A DNA stretch of 64,000 bases from Pelagovum pacificum (GCF_016134045.1 NZ_CP065915.1:434001-498000), one strand, 5' to 3'. Positions 30,791 to 42,087 are shown, numbered from the stretch's first letter. Translations and numbers: made by a program. The notes: generated by a model from the sequence alone, not told the origin.

Positions 30791-33610
30791 TCAGTGGGCG
30801 GCGGCCCAGTTCGGACCGTGGCCGGCATCGACGACCAGCGGCACGGCGAAGTCCACGGCGGGCATGGCGGCGCCCTGCATGACGTCGCGGGCGCGCTCCA
30901 CCAGTGCGTCGACCGCCCCTTCCTCCACCTCGAAGAGAAGTTCGTCGTGGACCTGCAGCAGCATCGTCGCTGGCAGCCCCTCGATCGCGGCGGGCATCCG
31001 GATCATCGCGCGGCGGATCACGTCGGCGGCGGTCCCCTGGATCGGCGCGTTGATCGCCGCGCGGCGGGCGAAGCCGGCGCCGGGACCCTTGGCGTTGATC
31101 TCGGGCGTGTTGATGCGGCGGCCAAACAGGGTCTGGACGTAGCCGTGCTCCTTCGCGAACTTCACCGTTTCGTCCATGTAATCGCGGATGCCGGGGAAGC
31201 GTTCGAAGTAGCGGTCGATGAAGCCCTGCGCGTCCTCGCGCGGGATGCGCAGGTTGCGGGCGAGACCCCAGCCGGAGATGCCGTAGATCACGCCGAAGTT
31301 GATCGCCTTGGCCTGGCGGCGCACGTCAGGCGTCATCTCCTCGATCGGCACGTTGAACATCTCCGACGCGGTTGCAGCGTGGATGTCCTGCCCTTCGCGG
31401 AACGCCTCGCGCAGGGACTCGATCCCGGCCGTATGGGCGAGGATGCGCAGCTCGATCTGCGAGTAGTCGAGGCTGACCATGACCTTGCCCGGCTCGGCAA
31501 TGAACGCCTCGCGGATGCGGCGGCCTTCCTCGGTGCGGACGGGTATGTTCTGCAGGTTCGGGTCGGTCGAGGCGAGCCGGCCGGTGTTCGCGCCGGCCTG
31601 GCTGTAGCTCGTGTGGACGCGGCCCGTGTCGGGGTTGATATGTTCCTGCAGGCTGTCGGTATAGGTCGACTTCAGCTTGGAGACCTGGCGCCAGTCGAGG
31701 ATCCGCTTCGGCAGGTCGTGGATCGTGGCGAGGTCTTCGAGGATGTCCGCGCCGGTCGACCAGGCCCCGGTCTTGCCCTTTTTCGGCATCTTCCCGTCGG
31801 GCAGGGTCAGGCCCATCTCGTCGAACATGATCTCGCCCAGCTGCTTGGGCGAGCCGACGTTGAAGGAGCGGCCCGCCAGGTCGTGCAGCTCCGCCTCGAG
31901 ACCCGCCATCTGCTGGGCGAAGGCCGACGACATCCGCGACAGCACCTCGCGGTCGACCTTCACGCCGGAGCGTTCCATCGTTGCCAGCACCGGGATCAGC
32001 GGCCGCTCGAGCGTTTCGTAGACGGTGGTGACCCGGTTGCGCCAGAGCTGCGGCTTGAAGGTCTGCCAGAGCCGCAGGGTGATGTCGGCATCCTCGGCGG
32101 CATATTTCACCGCATCCTCGAGCGGCACCCGGTCGAAGGTCCGTTGCGCCTTGCCGGACCCGATCAGCGTCTTGATCGCGATCGGCGCGTGGCCGAGGTA
32201 GCGCTCGGACAGGTCGTCCATGCCGTGATTGTGCTTGCCCGCGTTCAGCGCGTAGCTCAGCAGCATCGTGTCCTCGATTGGCGCCATGTCGATCCCGTAG
32301 CGGGCCAGCACCTTGAGGTCGTACTTCATGTTGTGGGCGATCTTCAGGACGGCCGGATCCTCGAGCACCGGCTTCAGCAGGGCGAGGCACTCGTCCATGT
32401 CCATCTGGCCCTCGGCCAGTGCATCGTCGCCGAAGAGATCGCCGGTGCCGTCCGGCCGGTGGGCGAGCGGGATGTAGCAGGCCGCACCCGCGTCGACCGA
32501 CAGGGAGATGCCGACAAGCTCGGCGCGCATCTCGTTCAGGCTGGTGGTCTCGGTATCGACGGAGACGTGGCCGACCTCGCGGATGCGGTCGATCCAGCGT
32601 TGCAGCGCGGCGGCGTCGGCGACGTGTTCGTACTTGGCGTGGTCGAAAGGCAGGGCGTCGGGGCCGTCGGGTTCGTCCGCGGCAGCGGGGGCAGCGCTCG
32701 TCTCCTGCATCACCGGCGCCTCGACGCCAAGCTTGTCTGCGATGCGCTTCGTGATCGTGCGGAATTCCATCTCGGCGAGGAAGGCGAGCAGGCGCTCCGC
32801 GTCGGGCTCGCGCACTTCGAGGTCGTCGATGGTGAAGGTGAGCGGCGTGTCGCAGTCGAGCTGGACGAGCCGTTTCGACAGTTCGATCTGCTCTCGCTTC
32901 TCGATCAGCGTCTGGCGGCGCTTGGGCTGCTTGATCTCCTCGGCACGGTCGAGAAGCTCTTCCAGCGTGCCGAACTCGTTGATGAGCAGGGCCGCCGTCT
33001 TGATCCCGATGCCGGGGGCGCCGGGGACGTTGTCGACCGAGTCGCCCGCCAGCGCCTGCACGTCAACCACGCGGTCGGGCGCGACGCCGAACTTCTCGAA
33101 CACGCCCTCGCGGTCGATGCGCTTGTTCTTCATCGGATCGAGCATCTCGACCCCGTCGCCGACCAGCTGCATCAGGTCCTTGTCGGAAGAGACGATGGTG
33201 ACCCGGCCGCCAGCCTCGCGCGCCTGGCAGGCGAGGGTGGCGATCATGTCGTCCGCCTCGTAATTCTCCATCTCCTCGCAGGCGATGTTGAAGGCGATGG
33301 TCGCTTGCCGGGTCAGCGGGATCTGCGGGCGCAGGTCCTCGGGCATCGCGTCCCGGTTGGCCTTGTACTGATCGTAGAGATCGTTGCGGAAGGTGTGGCT
33401 GCCCTTGTCGAAGATCACCGCCACGTGGGTCGCCGCATCCGGCCCGGTGTTGCCGTCGATGTAGCGCTGCAACATGTTGCAGAAGCCCGAAACGGCCCCG
33501 ACCGGCAGCCCGTCCGACTTCCGCGTAAGCGGCGGAAGCGCGTGGTAGGCGCGGAAGATGAAGGCCGATCCGTCGATCAGGTGCAGGTGGCAGCCCTTGC
33601 CGAAAGTCAT
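30791..33610 (-). CDS. polA: DNA polymerase I
   Basis: A 939-residue enzyme with all three domains. The 5' nuclease (about 1-300) has LIDGSAFIFRAYHALPP and DKDLMQLVGDG. The proofreading domain has VSVDTETTSLNEM with its acidic pair intact, so it should be active. The polymerase domain has DYSQIELRILAHTAG, the O helix RRQAKAINFGVIYG and VHDELLFEV near the C-terminus. It fills gaps and removes RNA primers. The start at 33610 is supported by AAGGAG 10 bp before it. Confidence 0.97.
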   Translation of the reverse strand: MTFGKGCHLHLIDGSAFIFRAYHALPPLTRKSDGLPVGAVSGFCNMLQRYIDGNTGPDAATHVAVIFDKGSHTFRNDLYDQYKANRDAMPEDLRPQIPLTRQATIAFNIACEEMENYEADDMIATLACQAREAGGRVTIVSSDKDLMQLVGDGVEMLDPMKNKRIDREGVFEKFGVAPDRVVDVQALAGDSVDNVPGAPGIGIKTAALLINEFGTLEELLDRAEEIKQPKRRQTLIEKREQIELSKRLVQLDCDTPLTFTIDDLEVREPDAERLLAFLAEMEFRTITKRIADKLGVEAPVMQETSAAPAAADEPDGPDALPFDHAKYEHVADAAALQRWIDRIREVGHVSVDTETTSLNEMRAELVGISLSVDAGAACYIPLAHRPDGTGDLFGDDALAEGQMDMDECLALLKPVLEDPAVLKIAHNMKYDLKVLARYGIDMAPIEDTMLLSYALNAGKHNHGMDDLSERYLGHAPIAIKTLIGSGKAQRTFDRVPLEDAVKYAAEDADITLRLWQTFKPQLWRNRVTTVYETLERPLIPVLATMERSGVKVDREVLSRMSSAFAQQMAGLEAELHDLAGRSFNVGSPKQLGEIMFDEMGLTLPDGKMPKKGKTGAWSTGADILEDLATIHDLPKRILDWRQVSKLKSTYTDSLQEHINPDTGRVHTSYSQAGANTGRLASTDPNLQNIPVRTEEGRRIREAFIAEPGKVMVSLDYSQIELRILAHTAGIESLREAFREGQDIHAATASEMFNVPIEEMTPDVRRQAKAINFGVIYGISGWGLARNLRIPREDAQGFIDRYFERFPGIRDYMDETVKFAKEHGYVQTLFGRRINTPEINAKGPGAGFARRAAINAPIQGTAADVIRRAMIRMPAAIEGLPATMLLQVHDELLFEVEEGAVDALVERARDVMQGAAMPAVDFAVPLVVDAGHGPNWAAAH

Positions 33611-33690
33611 GGGCGATCTCCTTGGCGGGGTCGCCGGGACATTAATCGGCCATGCCGGCGGCTGCCAGCCGGAAAGGGGCGGCTTGCGCC

Positions 33691-33873
33691 TCAGTCGGCC
33701 TTGTCGGCGACGCTTTCGTGAACGTAGCGCGCGTCGCAGTAGCCACACTCGACGTAGCCCGTCTCGTGCGGGATCTGCAGCCAAACGCGCGGATGGCCGA
33801 GCGCGCCGTCGCCGCCGTCGCAGGCAATGCGCCACTGGCTGACGACCTTCGTCTCGGGAACGGGATTTGTCAT
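33691..33873 (-). CDS. Small CHCC zinc-finger protein
   Basis: A 60-residue protein: [17 protein letters not shown] and CGYCDARYV give a C-x(8)-H...C-x2-C zinc site like the zf-CHCC domain of the NDUFS6-type accessory subunit of respiratory complex I. In alphaproteobacteria such proteins are short stand-alone genes. The exact role is unknown. It lies upstream of polA on the same strand with an 80-bp gap. Confidence 0.75.
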   Translation of the reverse strand: MTNPVPETKVVSQWRIACDGGDGALGHPRVWLQIPHETGYVECGYCDARYVHESVADKAD

Positions 33874-33963
33874 GGGGCCTCGTCTCGTCCGGTTGCCGTT
33901 GCTCGCCCTTCGGCTTACATCGCCACCCGGCGCTGTCAAGCCGCGCCGAGGGAAGGACAACGC

Positions 33964-34893
33964 ATGACCGGCAACGCGATCGAGATCGAAAACCTCCGCA
34001 AGACCTACGCCGCCACCCCGCGGACGGAGGCGAAAGAGGCGCTCAAGGGTGTCGACCTCAACATTCCGCAGGGCTCCATCTTCGGGCTGCTCGGCCCCAA
34101 CGGGGCGGGGAAGTCCACGCTGATCAACATTCTCGCCGGGCTGGTGCTGAAGACCGAGGGCAAGGTGAAGATCTGGGGCTTCGACCAGGACCGCAACCCG
34201 CGACAGAGCCGCGCCTCCATCGGGGTGATGCCGCAGGAAGTGAACCTTGATCCCTTCTTCACGCCGCGCGCCTCGCTGGAAGTGCAGGCCGGCCTCTACG
34301 GCGTGCCGAAGGCGCAACGCAAGACCGACGAAATCCTCGAGCTGATCGGCCTGACCGACAAGGCCGAGGCCTATTCCCGCTCGCTCTCGGGCGGCATGCG
34401 GCGTCGTCTCTTGCTCGGCAAGGCGCTGGTGCACAGCCCGCAGATCCTCGTGCTGGATGAGCCGACGGCAGGCGTCGACATCGAGCTGCGCAACATGCTC
34501 TGGCAGAACGTGCGCAAGCTGAACGAGGGGGGGATGACCATCATCCTCACGACGCACTATCTCGAGGAAGCCGAGCAGATGTGCGACGAGATCGCGATCA
34601 TCAACCACGGTGAAGTGACGGTGCGGGACACGACGGCGAACCTGCTGTCGCGGCTCGACGGCAAGACGATGGTGGTTCAGCCGGACCGTCCGGCGGAGCT
34701 GCCCGATCTGCCCGACGGGATCACCGGCGAGAAGACCGCCGACGGCCGGCTGGTGTTCACCTACCAGAGCGGCAAGACCAGCGCGGAGGAAGTGCTGCGC
34801 GCGGTCCATTCCGCCGGGATCGGCATCCGCGACGTGAAGACGGAGCAGGCGGACCTCGAGGACGTGTTCCTGTCGCTGACTCGGTCGGTCTGA
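33964..34893 (+). CDS. ABC transporter ATP-binding protein (ABC-2 type)
   Basis: A 309-residue ATPase. Walker [15 protein letters not shown], signature [15 protein letters not shown], Walker [13 protein letters not shown] and the switch His in [12 protein letters not shown] are all intact. The C-terminal extension (about 230-309) is typical of ABC-2 exporters of drugs or polysaccharide. No permease gene is next to it: the divergent gene is a zinc-finger protein and downstream is a repeat array. Its partner must be elsewhere. Confidence 0.88.
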   Translation: MTGNAIEIENLRKTYAATPRTEAKEALKGVDLNIPQGSIFGLLGPNGAGKSTLINILAGLVLKTEGKVKIWGFDQDRNPRQSRASIGVMPQEVNLDPFFTPRASLEVQAGLYGVPKAQRKTDEILELIGLTDKAEAYSRSLSGGMRRRLLLGKALVHSPQILVLDEPTAGVDIELRNMLWQNVRKLNEGGMTIILTTHYLEEAEQMCDEIAIINHGEVTVRDTTANLLSRLDGKTMVVQPDRPAELPDLPDGITGEKTADGRLVFTYQSGKTSAEEVLRAVHSAGIGIRDVKTEQADLEDVFLSLTRSV

Positions 34894-34907
34894 TCGGGCC
34901 CCGGCGG

Positions 34908-34930
34908 GGGTGCGCATCGAGCGCGCACCC
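34908..34930. repeat. Palindromic repeat unit GGGTGCGC-N7-GCGCACCC
   Basis: A hairpin unit with 8-bp arms and 7-nt spacer, followed by TACGGGGC, lies 15 bp after the ABC ATPase stop. It could serve as its terminator. It belongs to the same family as the unit in the 120-bp array next to it and the ones at 11954 and 47556. Confidence 0.6.
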
Positions 34931-34949
34931 TACGGGGCGTTTCGCCGGC

Positions 34950-35264
34950 CCCTCACCCAACCCTCTCCCCCGAGGGGAGAGGGCTTTGCCGCCTGATCGT
35001 CGGGTGCGCGCTTGATCCGCGCCCCTGTGCTCCGCCGGTTTTCATGATTTTCAGGGGTGGCGCATTTTCCCCTCACCCAACCCTCTCCCCCGAGGGGAGA
35101 GGGCTTTGCCGCCCGTTCGTAGGGTGCGCGCTTGATGCGCACCCCGGTGCTCCAGCATTTTTCATGAATTTCAGGGGTGGCGCATTTTCCCCTCACCCAA
35201 CCCTCTCCCCTGGGGGGAGAGGGCTTTGCCGCCCGTTCGTAGGGTGCGCGCTCGATGCGCACCC
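34950..35264. repeat. 120-bp tandem repeat array (2.6 copies) with two palindromes per unit
   Basis: Units begin at 34950, 35070 and 35190, an exact 120-bp period. Each has CCCTCTCCCC-CGA-GGGGAGAGGG (a perfect 10-bp hairpin in units 1 and 2, CCCCTGGGGGG variant in unit 3), then GCTTTGCCGCC, then GGGTGCGC-N7-GCGCACCC (degenerate in unit 1). This array takes up most of the 389 bp between the convergent ABC ATPase and membrane-protein genes. No reading frame in it is convincing. Confidence 0.85.
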
Positions 35265-35282
35265 GCACCTCACCGACCGAAC

Positions 35283-37343
35283 CTACCGCCGACCTTCGCG
35301 CAACCAGGCACCGACAACCAGCGAGCCTGCCACCAGCAGGAACAGCCAGGCCGGCAGGACCGGTGTAACCGTGATGTCCGCCGTCAGGTAGGCGCCGCGC
35401 GGGATGAAGCCCATCCAGCCGCGTCCCGATGCCGGCCGTCCGGGCCGGACTTCTCGCAGGTCGATCGCGCCATCATCCGCCACGAAGGTGCCGCCGCGCG
35501 TGCCCTCGACCAGCGGCGCGAGCGCGTCGCCCGAGGCGATGGTCTGCTCGAACTCTCGCGGCGCCGACGGGCCGAGTGCGATCACCGTCTCTTCCTCGCC
35601 GTCCGACAACCGGTAGAGCCCGATCTCGGGCGCCTCCCACGTGGTCGCGAACCGCCCGGGAGAGACCTCCTCAAGCCCGAGCACCGTTTCGGTCCCGTCG
35701 GGATGGGTCACGGTGACGTCGTTCACCTCTTCCGACAGGGTCCGCCGGATCACCCGCATCGTCAGGCCGGTCGGCTCCACCCACAGGGCCTCTTCCTCGA
35801 GCTCCGGCTCCTTCATCATCCAGTGCGCCAGCCGCCGCAGCAGCTCGAGCTGCGGACCGCCGCCCTCGTAGCCCCGGTTCCAGAGCCAGATCTGATCGGA
35901 GGCCATCAGCGCGACCCGGCCTTCGCCGACCCGGTTCAGCACCAGCAGCGGCAGCTCGTCGATGCCTTCCATCAGCACCTGGCTGCCCTCGGGGGCCTCG
36001 ACCTCGATCTGGCGGAACCAGCGGCCCCAGCCGGGCGCGTCCTCGCCCGTGGCCATCTCGAGCCCCTCGGTCACCGGGTGGCGCTGGCCGAGGTCGGACA
36101 GCTCGGGCGTGAAGCCCTGCTCGTAGACCCGCGCGGTCGGAGCGCCGGGGATCACCGACTCGAGGGAGGAGCGGAACAGGGAATCCGCGCTCGCATATTC
36201 GGAGCCGGACGACACCAGCAGCGCGCCGCCGTTCTCGACATAGTCCCGGATATTGTCGAGGTAGAGCCCCGGCAGAATGCCGCGCCGCCGGTAGCGGTCG
36301 AAGATGATCAGGTCGAACTCGTCGATCTTCTCGAGGAACAGCTCCCGCGTCGGGAAGGCGATGAGCGACAGCTCGTCCACCGGCACGCCGTCCTGCTTGT
36401 CCGGCGGCCGCAGGATGGTGAAGTGGACGAGGTCGACCGAGCTGTCGGATTTCAGCAAATTGCGCCACGTCCGCTCGCCCGGATGCGGCTCGCCCGATAC
36501 CAGCAGCACGCGCAGCCGGTCGCGCACGCCGTTCATCTGCAGCACGGCCGCGTTGTTGCGGTCGGTCAGCTCGCCCTCGGCGGTCGGCGTCTCGAACTGC
36601 AGCACGTTGGTGCCGCCATGATCGAGCGTGATGGGCAGTGGCAGGTCCTGGTTCACCGGGACGTCGAACTCCATCGGCGCGCCGCCATCGATCGCGATGG
36701 TGAGCGGCACCGAGGCGACACCCGGCGCAGCGCCCTGGTCCTCGATCCGAAGCGTCAGTTCGACGGGCTCGCCGATGATGGCGAAGGACGGCGCGTTCTT
36801 GACGATCAGCCGCCGGTCCCAGTCGTCCTCGTGCCCGGTGAGGATGGTGTGCAGCGGCGCGGGCAGCGTCTCGGGCGCCCGTTCGATATCGTGCAGCCGT
36901 CCGTCGGTGATCGTGACGATCCCGGCGACGCGCGCGGTTGGCTCCTCGGCCAGCGCCTCCGCCACAGCGGTCATCAGAAGCGTGCCGCCGTCGCCCTCGG
37001 CATCGCCGAGCCGGGTGACATGAAGCTCCGTGTTGTCCTGCGCGTCGACCTCGGCCTGCAGCCGGGCGAGCGCCGCCTCCGTCTGGTCGGGCCGGTCAGA
37101 GATGCGCTGGCTTGCACTTTCGTCCACCACCGCGACGATGATGTCGGTCAGCGCATCCCGATCCTCCCGCTGGAGCGAGGGATTGGCGATGCCGGCCAGC
37201 AGCGCGATGGCGGCGAGCCCGCGCAGCCACCAGCCCGGCATCCGGCGCACGGCGGCGTAGATGACGAACAGTGCAGCCACGCCGGCGGCGATCCACAGCA
37301 GGATCTCCGGAACGAGCGGGTCGAGGATCACCGATCCGGTCAC
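35283..37343 (-). CDS. Large membrane-anchored protein with glutamine-amidotransferase-like domain
   Basis: A 686-residue protein. Two N-terminal helices (EILLWIAAGVAALFVIYAAV and WLRGLAAIALLAGIA) and one at the C-terminus (AWLFLLVAGSLVVGAWL) hold a large periplasmic or cytoplasmic part. That part has a region with LTDIIVAVVDESASQRISD, like a VWA fold with a DESxS metal site, and later FDLIIFDRYRRRGILPGLYLDNIRDYVENGGALLVSSG, the pattern of class I glutamine-amidotransferase-like domains lacking the catalytic Cys. It sits downstream of the DUF4159/DUF58/MoxR genes and is probably part of that complex. Confidence 0.8.
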   Translation of the reverse strand: MTGSVILDPLVPEILLWIAAGVAALFVIYAAVRRMPGWWLRGLAAIALLAGIANPSLQREDRDALTDIIVAVVDESASQRISDRPDQTEAALARLQAEVDAQDNTELHVTRLGDAEGDGGTLLMTAVAEALAEEPTARVAGIVTITDGRLHDIERAPETLPAPLHTILTGHEDDWDRRLIVKNAPSFAIIGEPVELTLRIEDQGAAPGVASVPLTIAIDGGAPMEFDVPVNQDLPLPITLDHGGTNVLQFETPTAEGELTDRNNAAVLQMNGVRDRLRVLLVSGEPHPGERTWRNLLKSDSSVDLVHFTILRPPDKQDGVPVDELSLIAFPTRELFLEKIDEFDLIIFDRYRRRGILPGLYLDNIRDYVENGGALLVSSGSEYASADSLFRSSLESVIPGAPTARVYEQGFTPELSDLGQRHPVTEGLEMATGEDAPGWGRWFRQIEVEAPEGSQVLMEGIDELPLLVLNRVGEGRVALMASDQIWLWNRGYEGGGPQLELLRRLAHWMMKEPELEEEALWVEPTGLTMRVIRRTLSEEVNDVTVTHPDGTETVLGLEEVSPGRFATTWEAPEIGLYRLSDGEEETVIALGPSAPREFEQTIASGDALAPLVEGTRGGTFVADDGAIDLREVRPGRPASGRGWMGFIPRGAYLTADITVTPVLPAWLFLLVAGSLVVGAWLREGRR

Positions 37344-37409
37344 GCGACGGCTCCCCTCATCTGGCCAGAAATACTCACGTCGAAGTTCTCCACGAGCGGG
37401 ACGTCCGCC

Positions 37410-40211
37410 CTATTGCCCAAGCCTGTCCAGCAGCGCCGGAACATGCACCTGGTCGGATTTGTAGTTCCCCGTCAGCACGTGCATCACGAGGTTCACGCCG
37501 AACCGCAGCGAAAGCTCGCGCTGGCGTTCCCCGGCCATGCCACGACCGATCGGGAAGGAGCGGTTGCCGTTCTCGTCGATCGCCCACGCCGCGGCCCAAT
37601 CGTTGCCGCCGATCACCACCGGGGTCACGCCGTCGTTGAGGTCGCGGAAGGGCATGCCCTCCACTTGCTCGGCACCGGGCGGTGAGGCTTCGACCCAGAT
37701 GTCGCGGCTGTTGTGACGGCCCGGGAAGTCCTGCAGCAAATAGAAGGTCCGCGTCAGCACGTGGTCCTGCGGCAGCGGTTCGAGCGGCGGAATGTCGAGC
37801 GGCCGGGCCAGCGCCTGCAGCCGCCGGCCCTCGGGTGAGCCGGAGCCGAAGCTGGCGAGGTCGGCGTCCCGCGTGTCGAAGACGATCATGCCGCCCGACC
37901 GCAAGTAGCGGTTCAGCTTGGCGTAGGCCTCCGCCGAGGGCATCGGCTGGCTTTCGGTGATCGGCCAGTACAGCAGCGGGAAGAAGGCGAGCTCATCCTG
38001 CTCGATGTCGACGCCGAGCGGCTCCGCGGGCTCGATCGACGTTCTGCGATAGAGCGTGTCAGAGAGGCCGCGCAACCCGGCGAGGGCGGTTTCGTCGACC
38101 TGCGCATCGCCGGTCAGCACATGCGCCAGCACCACTTCCTCAGTGGCGCGCAACGCCAGTTCGTCTCCGCTGTTCGCGGCGGGCTCTTCGATCACCTGCG
38201 GCTCCTGCGCCAGCGCGGTCTCGGGCGTTCCAAGGCCGAAGAGCGCGAAGGCGGCGAGTGCGGCGGCGGCGGCGCGCGGCCCGCGAAGGCGGCCCGTCAG
38301 CAGCAGCGAGGCGAGGATGTCGGCCAGCAGCAGCGCCAGCGCACCGCCGAGGACCCAGCCCTTGAGGATCGTCTCGCGGACGACCTCCAGCCCGACGACC
38401 GGCACGTTCGATGGCCAGCTCGTCGGCGCGAGCGTTTCCTCGGCGCCGATCACGTTGACCGCGACCCGGCGGTCTTCGCCGGCGTAGAGGCCGGGCGGCA
38501 GGCCGGCGTCCGGGCGGCCCTCGGCCAGGCGCTCGCCGGATACGCCGGGCAGGGTGCCGGCGTCCTCGATCCGGCCGAAGGCGGTCAGCACCTCTTCGGC
38601 GGACCATGTCACGCCGGCGAGCTCCTCTTCCGAGGGGCTGGCGGGGCGGGTGGAAACGGCAAGGCGCTCCAGCATCTCGACGAACAGGCCAGAAAGCGGC
38701 AGCGTCGACCATTCGGCATTCGCGGTGACGTGGAACAGCACGATCTGACCCTCGCCCTGGCTCTTGCGGGTGACGAGCGGCGTGCCGTCGGCCAGCTGCG
38801 CGATCACCCGGTCCGCGAGCGTCGGGTCCGGCTGCGCCATGACCTGCGCGTTGACGGCGACGTCTTCCGGCACGTCGAGGCCGAAGAAGGGGCTGTCCTC
38901 GTCGAACTCGGCAAAGCCCTTTGGCTCGCCCCAGCTCATTGCGCCGCCGACGCTGCGGCCACCGGCCCGGAGGCGGACGGGCATCAGCGGGTCTTCCGAC
39001 GTGCGGCTGACGTCCGACGCGGCAAGGCGGGTGCCGGCGAAGCGCAACAACATGCCACCGTCTTCGACCCATTCGAGCACGTCCTCGGCCTCGCCCTCGG
39101 CCAGCGTTGCGACATCGGCGAAGATGATGACCTCGGGGTTGGCGAGCAGGATGTCCGACAGGTCGCCCTCGATCACGTCGGCGGTCGGCTCCAGCGCCTC
39201 GCGCAGGTAGTGCAGCGGGTCGAGCAGTTCGAGCCCCTCACGTTCCGTGCCGCCGGCGATCAGCGCGACTTCGCGCCGTTGCAGCGCGTCGTCGGTCAGG
39301 GTCACGGCCCCGGCGGAGCGCACGCCTGTCAGCTCGAACCGGGAGATCCGGTTCCGCAACTCCGGCGGCAGGTCGAGGGAGACCTCGGTTTCGCCGCTGC
39401 CGGCCTCCCAACCGATGTCGGTCGTCGCGAGCTGACGCTCCGCTCCGGCGGGGTCCAGGCCGACGGCGGCAAGCGTGCCTTCGCCGGCGATGTCCGTGTC
39501 GGCGCGCAGGGCGGTCAGGGAGATCTCCCCCGCCTCGAAGGTCGCGGGGCGCAGGGCCACGACCGGGCGCGGGCTTTCGAACACGGTCACGTCGCCGCGG
39601 TCCTGCAGCGCATCGAGCAGATCGTCGCGATAGGGCCAGTCTAGCCCGTCTGACAGCCAGAGCGTGTCGAACCCGCCGTCGAGCGTGTCGGTCCATGCCG
39701 TCACGGCCTCGGCGTCGGGGGACCAGGCCTTCGGCTCGAACGAGGGCAGGCTGGTCGCGGCCATGTCGGCGGACTGGAAGTTCGGCCCATCCGGCGGCAA
39801 GTCGGTCAGCGAGACGAGCGCGACCGGGCGACCAAGGCGCGTCGCCTCTTCCAGCGCGGCGTCGATCCGGTCGGACCGGCGATCCCAGTCCCGTGCATCG
39901 GCCCAGCTTCCGTCGGCAACGATCATCAGCGGGCCGGAGCCCGCGGTCTCTACCTGAGGGTTCAGGACCGGCCCGGCGAAGCCGCCGATCAGCAGCGCCA
40001 CGGCGATCATGCGCAGCAGCAGCAGCCACCACGGCGTCCGGTCAGACTGGCTCTCCTCGTCCATCAGGCCGAGCAGCAGCGCGACACCGGGGAAGCGGCG
40101 GCGAACCGGCGCGGGCGGCACCGCGCGCAGGATCAGCCACAAGAGCGGCAGGATCAGCAGGCCAAGCAGCAGCCAAGGGGCCGCGAATCCGAGGGGGCCA
40201 ATCGTCCACAT
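37410..40211 (-). CDS. BatA-like N-terminal plus DUF4159 protein
   Basis: A 933-residue membrane protein. Residues 1-85 are the aerotolerance-regulator N-terminal domain (GFAAPWLLLGLLILPLLWLILRAVPP, RRRFPGVALL and a second helix). The middle has a VWA-like part with LMIVADGSWADARDWDRR. A central helix is near LGGALALLLADILASLLLTG. The C-terminal ~230 residues are DUF4159: ELAFFPLLYWPITESQPMPS, YLRSGGMIVFDTRDAD, FYLLQDFPGRH and ELSLRFGVNLVMHVLTGNYKSDQVH. The DUF58 gene upstream overlaps its start by 1 bp. Role unknown, perhaps envelope stress or metalloprotein folding. Confidence 0.85.
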   Translation of the reverse strand: MWTIGPLGFAAPWLLLGLLILPLLWLILRAVPPAPVRRRFPGVALLLGLMDEESQSDRTPWWLLLLRMIAVALLIGGFAGPVLNPQVETAGSGPLMIVADGSWADARDWDRRSDRIDAALEEATRLGRPVALVSLTDLPPDGPNFQSADMAATSLPSFEPKAWSPDAEAVTAWTDTLDGGFDTLWLSDGLDWPYRDDLLDALQDRGDVTVFESPRPVVALRPATFEAGEISLTALRADTDIAGEGTLAAVGLDPAGAERQLATTDIGWEAGSGETEVSLDLPPELRNRISRFELTGVRSAGAVTLTDDALQRREVALIAGGTEREGLELLDPLHYLREALEPTADVIEGDLSDILLANPEVIIFADVATLAEGEAEDVLEWVEDGGMLLRFAGTRLAASDVSRTSEDPLMPVRLRAGGRSVGGAMSWGEPKGFAEFDEDSPFFGLDVPEDVAVNAQVMAQPDPTLADRVIAQLADGTPLVTRKSQGEGQIVLFHVTANAEWSTLPLSGLFVEMLERLAVSTRPASPSEEELAGVTWSAEEVLTAFGRIEDAGTLPGVSGERLAEGRPDAGLPPGLYAGEDRRVAVNVIGAEETLAPTSWPSNVPVVGLEVVRETILKGWVLGGALALLLADILASLLLTGRLRGPRAAAAALAAFALFGLGTPETALAQEPQVIEEPAANSGDELALRATEEVVLAHVLTGDAQVDETALAGLRGLSDTLYRRTSIEPAEPLGVDIEQDELAFFPLLYWPITESQPMPSAEAYAKLNRYLRSGGMIVFDTRDADLASFGSGSPEGRRLQALARPLDIPPLEPLPQDHVLTRTFYLLQDFPGRHNSRDIWVEASPPGAEQVEGMPFRDLNDGVTPVVIGGNDWAAAWAIDENGNRSFPIGRGMAGERQRELSLRFGVNLVMHVLTGNYKSDQVHVPALLDRLGQ

Positions 40212-41079
40212 CAGTTTCGCCGCTCCAGCGCGCCGTAAATCCAGAGCAGGGCGGAGGCCGCACTGTCGCCGGTGTGATGGGTCAGGAACTGCCAGCCGGT
40301 CGTCGACGCCAGCATACGGAGGCGATCCTTCCGCTCGGCCAGCCGCTCGAGGTAGCGGTCACGCAGGTCACCGGCCTTCAGCGTCTCGTGGCGGATACCG
40401 CCGGACATGCTTTCGAAGATCGTGCGCCCGTCGAAGGGGAAGCCCTCTTCCTGCGGGTCGAGCACCTGCACCATCGCGCCGCGCACGCCGCGGTCTGCGG
40501 CCTTGGTCAGTGCGGCCTCGACCGGCTCCATGTCGCCCATGAAATCGGAAACGAACATCGCCCGGCTGTGCGGCAGCATGCCGGTCGCCTCGGGCGTGCC
40601 GTAGTCGACCTCGTCCTGTTCCGACAGCAGCGCGGCCATGCGGGCGAGCTGCGACTCACCGGCACGCGGCGGCAGGCGCAGGCCGGTCAGGCCGACGCGC
40701 TCCCCGCCCCGGATCAGCAGGACAGCGGTCGCAAGGCCGAGCAGCCGGGCGCGCTGGCCCTTGGTGGTCCCGTCCTTGAGCGAGCCGAAGGACATCGACG
40801 CGGCCTGGTCGATCCAGAGGATGATGCTCTGCGCGATCTGCCATTCGCGTTCGCGCACGAAGGCGCCATCGGCCCGACCGGAGCGGCGCCAGTCGATGGA
40901 GCGCGTCTCGTCGAACGGCATCGCGGGGCGGAACTGCCAGAAATTGTCACCCTGTCCCGGCCGCCGCCGGCCGTGCTCGCCGAGCAGGACGGTCGTCGCG
41001 AGATGCTCCGCCTCCGCAAGCAGGGGCGGGAAGGGGCCGGCGAGCGCCTCCGCCCCTTGCCGGAGGACGAGCGGGTCGC

Positions 41080-41083
<4 letters not shown>
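40211..41083 (-). CDS. DUF58 protein
   Basis: A 290-residue cytoplasmic protein. The DUF58 hallmark is SIDWRRSGRADGAFVREREWQIAQSIILWIDQAASM, and the last part is VWA-like. In MoxR clusters DUF58 proteins are proposed targets or partners of the AAA+ ATPase. It overlaps moxR at its start by 4 bp and the DUF4159 gene at its stop by 1 bp. Confidence 0.88.

Positions 41084-42087
<1,004 letters not shown>

Noticed and set aside
30725..33721. A 998-codon open frame on the plus strand opposite polA
   Set aside because: It is antisense to a clear polymerase gene and full of Arg, Asp, Val, His and Gly with no motif. Such long mirror frames come from the strong third-position GC of this genome. The same is true opposite ffh (5940-7430), glcDEF (26306-29185), the 35-40 kb genes, and the GT14 gene (20390-21997).
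34950..35264. Possible CRISPR array
   Set aside because: The period is 120 bp and whole units, including the spacer part, are repeated; there are no unique spacers and no cas genes.
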